A stretch of 8,098 nucleotides of DNA. It comes from Bacteroidales bacterium. Lineage in GTDB: Bacteria > Bacteroidota > Bacteroidia > Bacteroidales > JAADJA01. The position numbers were made by a program, and so were the translations under genes. Under the pieces are notes generated by a model, which searched no databases, had not been told where the DNA came from, and was given only the letters and a program-made list of their open reading frames with translations. The number at the start of each line of letters is the position of its first letter. The stretch's first letter is position 1. Shown piece by piece: positions 7,459 to 8,098 of this stretch. The DNA lies in the NCBI GenBank assembly GCA_029933495.1, contig JAOZOC010000130.1, forward strand, positions 1-8,098, written 5' to 3'.

Positions 7459-7485
7459 AGCCCTTCATTAATTTGAAGGGCTTTT
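7456..7485 (-). terminator. Rho-independent terminator of the right-hand partial gene
   Basis: A perfect 12-base-pair inverted repeat (AAAAGCCCTTCA with TGAAGGGCTTTT) around a 6-base loop at 7468-7473, followed on the minus strand by TTTTGTTTTT. It lies 21 bases after the TAA at 7509-7507. The symmetric A and T flanks could let it work in both directions. Confidence 0.9.
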
Positions 7486-7506
7486 ATCATTAGGAAATAA
7501 AAAAAT

Positions 7507-8098
7507 TTACTTAATAAACACCTTTCGTGTAATCAAATTATTATCCGACTGAACCTTTACAACATAATATCCCGTTCCGTTCGTTACAGGAATGCTCATC
7601 AGACCTTCACCGCTGGCTTTTTGTGTGATGATCTCCTGGCCGAGCATATCGTAGATTGAAATGTCCCCTATGAAGTTGGCAGGTCTGTTAACATAGACAA
7701 TGTTGCCGTATGAATGTATTGATACAAGGGTGCTTGCATTATCATCAACTCCAAGAGAGTTACTAAAGTGCAGCAGAAACCTGTTATCATCATTCAATGG
7801 TGAATGCTCAAATGTATAGACCGTATTCTCATCCACTTCCTGAATATCGCCTGTCAGAAGGTCTTCAATAAAGAGGTCGCCCTGCTGGTCAAATCCGACC
7901 AGCTCCGTGAAAGTAAAGGTGTAAGTTCCTTCTGCGTCAGCATTGAATGACACCGGGACAACGAGGTCTTCGTTGATTTCCGGCAATGTGCTGATAGCAA
8001 GTTCACTGCCTGACGGAGTTAATGTATAAACTTGCTGAATATTGTCGGCAAACAGTTTTAGGGCATCGTAATTACCGTCAAATTCATCTGTTGAGCCT
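7507..8098 (-). CDS. T9SS cargo protein, C-terminal 196 residues (5' end outside window)
   Basis: The frame is open from the right edge to the TAA at 7509-7507. Its first visible residues (STDEFDGNYDALKLFADN, then LPEINEDLVVPVSF) match the pre-CTD pattern of the LamG gene (DDFDNQLDAYKL). It continues through a strand-rich part (YTFTFTELVGFD, LFIEDLLTGDIQEVDEN, NRFLLHFSN) to a 71-residue sorting domain. The apparent start at the TTG at 7986 is internal: the frame stays open upstream and the homologous segment extends across it. The N-terminal functional domain is not visible, so only export by T9SS can be assigned. It is separated from the LamG gene by a terminator and a promoter. Confidence 0.9.
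   Translation of the reverse strand, partial: GSTDEFDGNYDALKLFADNIQQVYTLTPSGSELAISTLPEINEDLVVPVSFNADAEGTYTFTFTELVGFDQQGDLFIEDLLTGDIQEVDENTVYTFEHSPLNDDNRFLLHFSNSLGVDDNASTLVSIHSYGNIVYVNRPANFIGDISIYDMLGQEIITQKASGEGLMSIPVTNGTGYYVVKVQSDNNLITRKVFIK
7510..7722 (-). other. T9SS type A C-terminal sorting domain (right-hand gene)
   Basis: The last 71 residues read SIHSYGNIVYVNRPANF, ISIYDMLGQEIITQK, GYYVVKVQSD and the terminal ITRKVFIK. These match the type A sorting signal in order and length, and parallel the CTD of the LamG gene (IYDVSGKMV, GYFIVKV, TKKVFIQ). Confidence 0.93.

Noticed and set aside
7507..7986. Treating 7986 as the start of a 159-residue gene
   Set aside because: The codon is TTG, the frame is open upstream to the window edge, and the conserved segment STDEFDGNYDALKLF lies upstream of it.
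1..8098. CRISPR array, tRNA, rRNA or insertion sequence
   Set aside because: No regularly spaced direct repeats, cloverleaf-like segments, rRNA motifs, terminal inverted repeats or transposase motifs were seen; the repeats present are protein-domain repeats.

Overview
The window looks like Bacteroidota DNA (Bacteroidales/Flavobacteriales-like; the genus cannot be told from sequence alone). It is AT-rich. Its genes encode large, modular, signal-peptide-bearing secreted proteins with C-terminal sorting domains of the type IX secretion system (T9SS), there are no Shine-Dalgarno sites, and TAnnTTTG-type -7 promoter boxes are present. All three genes lie on the minus strand, so transcription runs from high to low coordinates. 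No RNA gene, insertion sequence or CRISPR array was seen, and the plus-strand open frames are shadows.

Layout in transcription order. (1) 8098 to 7507: the last 196 residues of a T9SS cargo protein whose 5' part lies outside the window, ending in a strong hairpin terminator (7456-7485). (2) 7389 to 3834: a signal-peptide protein of about 1184 residues with two LamG/concanavalin-type domains, a second sandwich-like domain apparently nested inside the first LamG, a repetitive beta-rich region, a conserved pre-CTD module and a T9SS sorting domain. Its reading frame is broken once, near 7153-7155, by one apparent extra base inside the first LamG domain. A terminator follows at 3782-3810. (3) 3652 to beyond position 1: a gingipain-like cysteine protease (peptidase family C25) with signal peptide, N-terminal prodomain-like region, catalytic domain with the His/Cys pair (His492, Cys526), Ig-like domain, two PKD domains, a GEVED domain and the start of the same pre-CTD module as gene 2. 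The 3' end of this gene is outside the window.

Each gene appears to have its own promoter and terminator, so this is a tandem cluster of separately transcribed T9SS cargo genes rather than a tight operon. The genes are related by modules at their 3' ends. Genes 2 and 3 share a collinear region with no indels (1-328 against 4862-5189), ending in a 73-base block with only one difference and a sharp edge. Genes 1 and 2 share the CTD-plus-terminator layout, including an identical 18-mer. The cluster probably grew by swapping C-terminal export and anchoring cassettes onto different N-terminal functional domains. The clearest points for a second look are the frameshift, the nested domain, the gene-conversion-like block at the very edge of the window, and the architecture of the C25 protease. 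I see no convincing evidence of a wholly new multi-gene system.
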